NCBI RefSeq assembly: GCF_009208565.1
Contig: NZ_WFLK01000001.1
Span: 248,001-312,000, forward strand
Source: Janthinobacterium aquaticum
Lineage (GTDB): Bacteria > Pseudomonadota > Gammaproteobacteria > Burkholderiales > Burkholderiaceae_D
Reading direction: 5' to 3'
Length of the DNA stretch: 64,000 nucleotides
The position numbers and the translations under genes are program-made. Of this stretch, positions 63,961 through 64,000 are shown piece by piece (position 1 is the stretch's first letter; each line of letters starts with the position of its first letter). Under the pieces are notes generated by a model. The model searched no databases. It was given only the letters and a program-made list of their open reading frames with translations, and was not told where the DNA came from.

Positions 63961-64000
63961 TTAACTGCCCAGCAGCTCGGCCCTGACCGCGCCGAGGATA
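63961..64000 (-). CDS. Last codons of a gene entering from outside the window
   Basis: The minus strand reads an open frame ending ILGAVRAELLGS then TAA at 63963-63961. Only 12 residues are visible, so the product is unknown and the frame itself is not certain. Confidence 0.3.
   Translation of the reverse strand, partial: ILGAVRAELLGS

Overview
The window looks like chromosome from a GC-rich betaproteobacterium of the Oxalobacteraceae (Janthinobacterium, Massilia or Duganella type). This is inferred from the contiguous thrS-infC-rpmI-rplT-pheS-pheT-ihfA-merR block, the AcnD-type methylcitrate operon, a complete ureDABCEFGJ cluster, several c-di-GMP and hybrid-kinase proteins and dispersed GTAGGTCGG palindromes. 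I see no rRNA, CRISPR array, transposase or integrase.

Layout. 1-4.3 kb: methylcitrate (propionate) operon prpB-prpC-acnD on the minus strand, with a textbook sigma-54 promoter and a phased array of TTTCAA boxes upstream. 4.3-6 kb: two small related unknown proteins and an ETHE1/Blh-like metallo-hydrolase. 6-9.6 kb: a less GC-rich pair that resembles the type VI lipase effector Tle3 and its adaptor Tla3, with no VgrG or recognisable immunity gene. 9.6-12.4 kb: M28 peptidase, GNAT acetyltransferase, glycine-zipper envelope protein. 12.5-22.7 kb: a set of Ser/Thr phospho-signalling parts (PP2C phosphatase, FHA protein with an N-terminal Cys/His cluster, kinase fused to an FGE/lectin-like domain, and a zinc-ribbon coiled-coil protein with an SPFH-like region), interleaved with ordinary genes. 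This is the best candidate here for a poorly described system.

22.7-33.4 kb: a small exported protein, a YXWGXW envelope protein, ZntB, Rnk, a GGDEF-EAL protein, RF3, a Crp/Fnr regulator and a NarX/NarL-like two-component pair. 33.6-42 kb: the translation and IHF block, with infC apparently starting at AUA, and two tandem tRNA-Val genes. 42-48.3 kb: assorted metabolic and membrane genes, including sugE/gdx behind a guanidine-II (mini-ykkC) riboswitch and an ArsR/Old Yellow Enzyme pair. 48.2-54.1 kb: urease operon with a near-consensus sigma-54 promoter and an NtrC-like box, so urease is probably nitrogen-controlled. 54.1-61.7 kb: three signalling genes on one strand (SBP-like hybrid kinase, second kinase, REC-PAS-GGDEF-EAL protein). 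61.8-64 kb: an Imm1-like small protein overlapping a SulP transporter, and the last codons of one more gene.

How the genes work together. Two large catabolic operons (propionate and urea) appear to be sigma-54 dependent. Guanidine export is controlled by an RNA switch. Envelope genes at 11.9 and 23.4 kb share a promoter architecture. Intergenic palindromes recur at gene ends and in one case supply a stop codon. All database-type statements rest on recognition of sequence motifs by eye; no searches were run.
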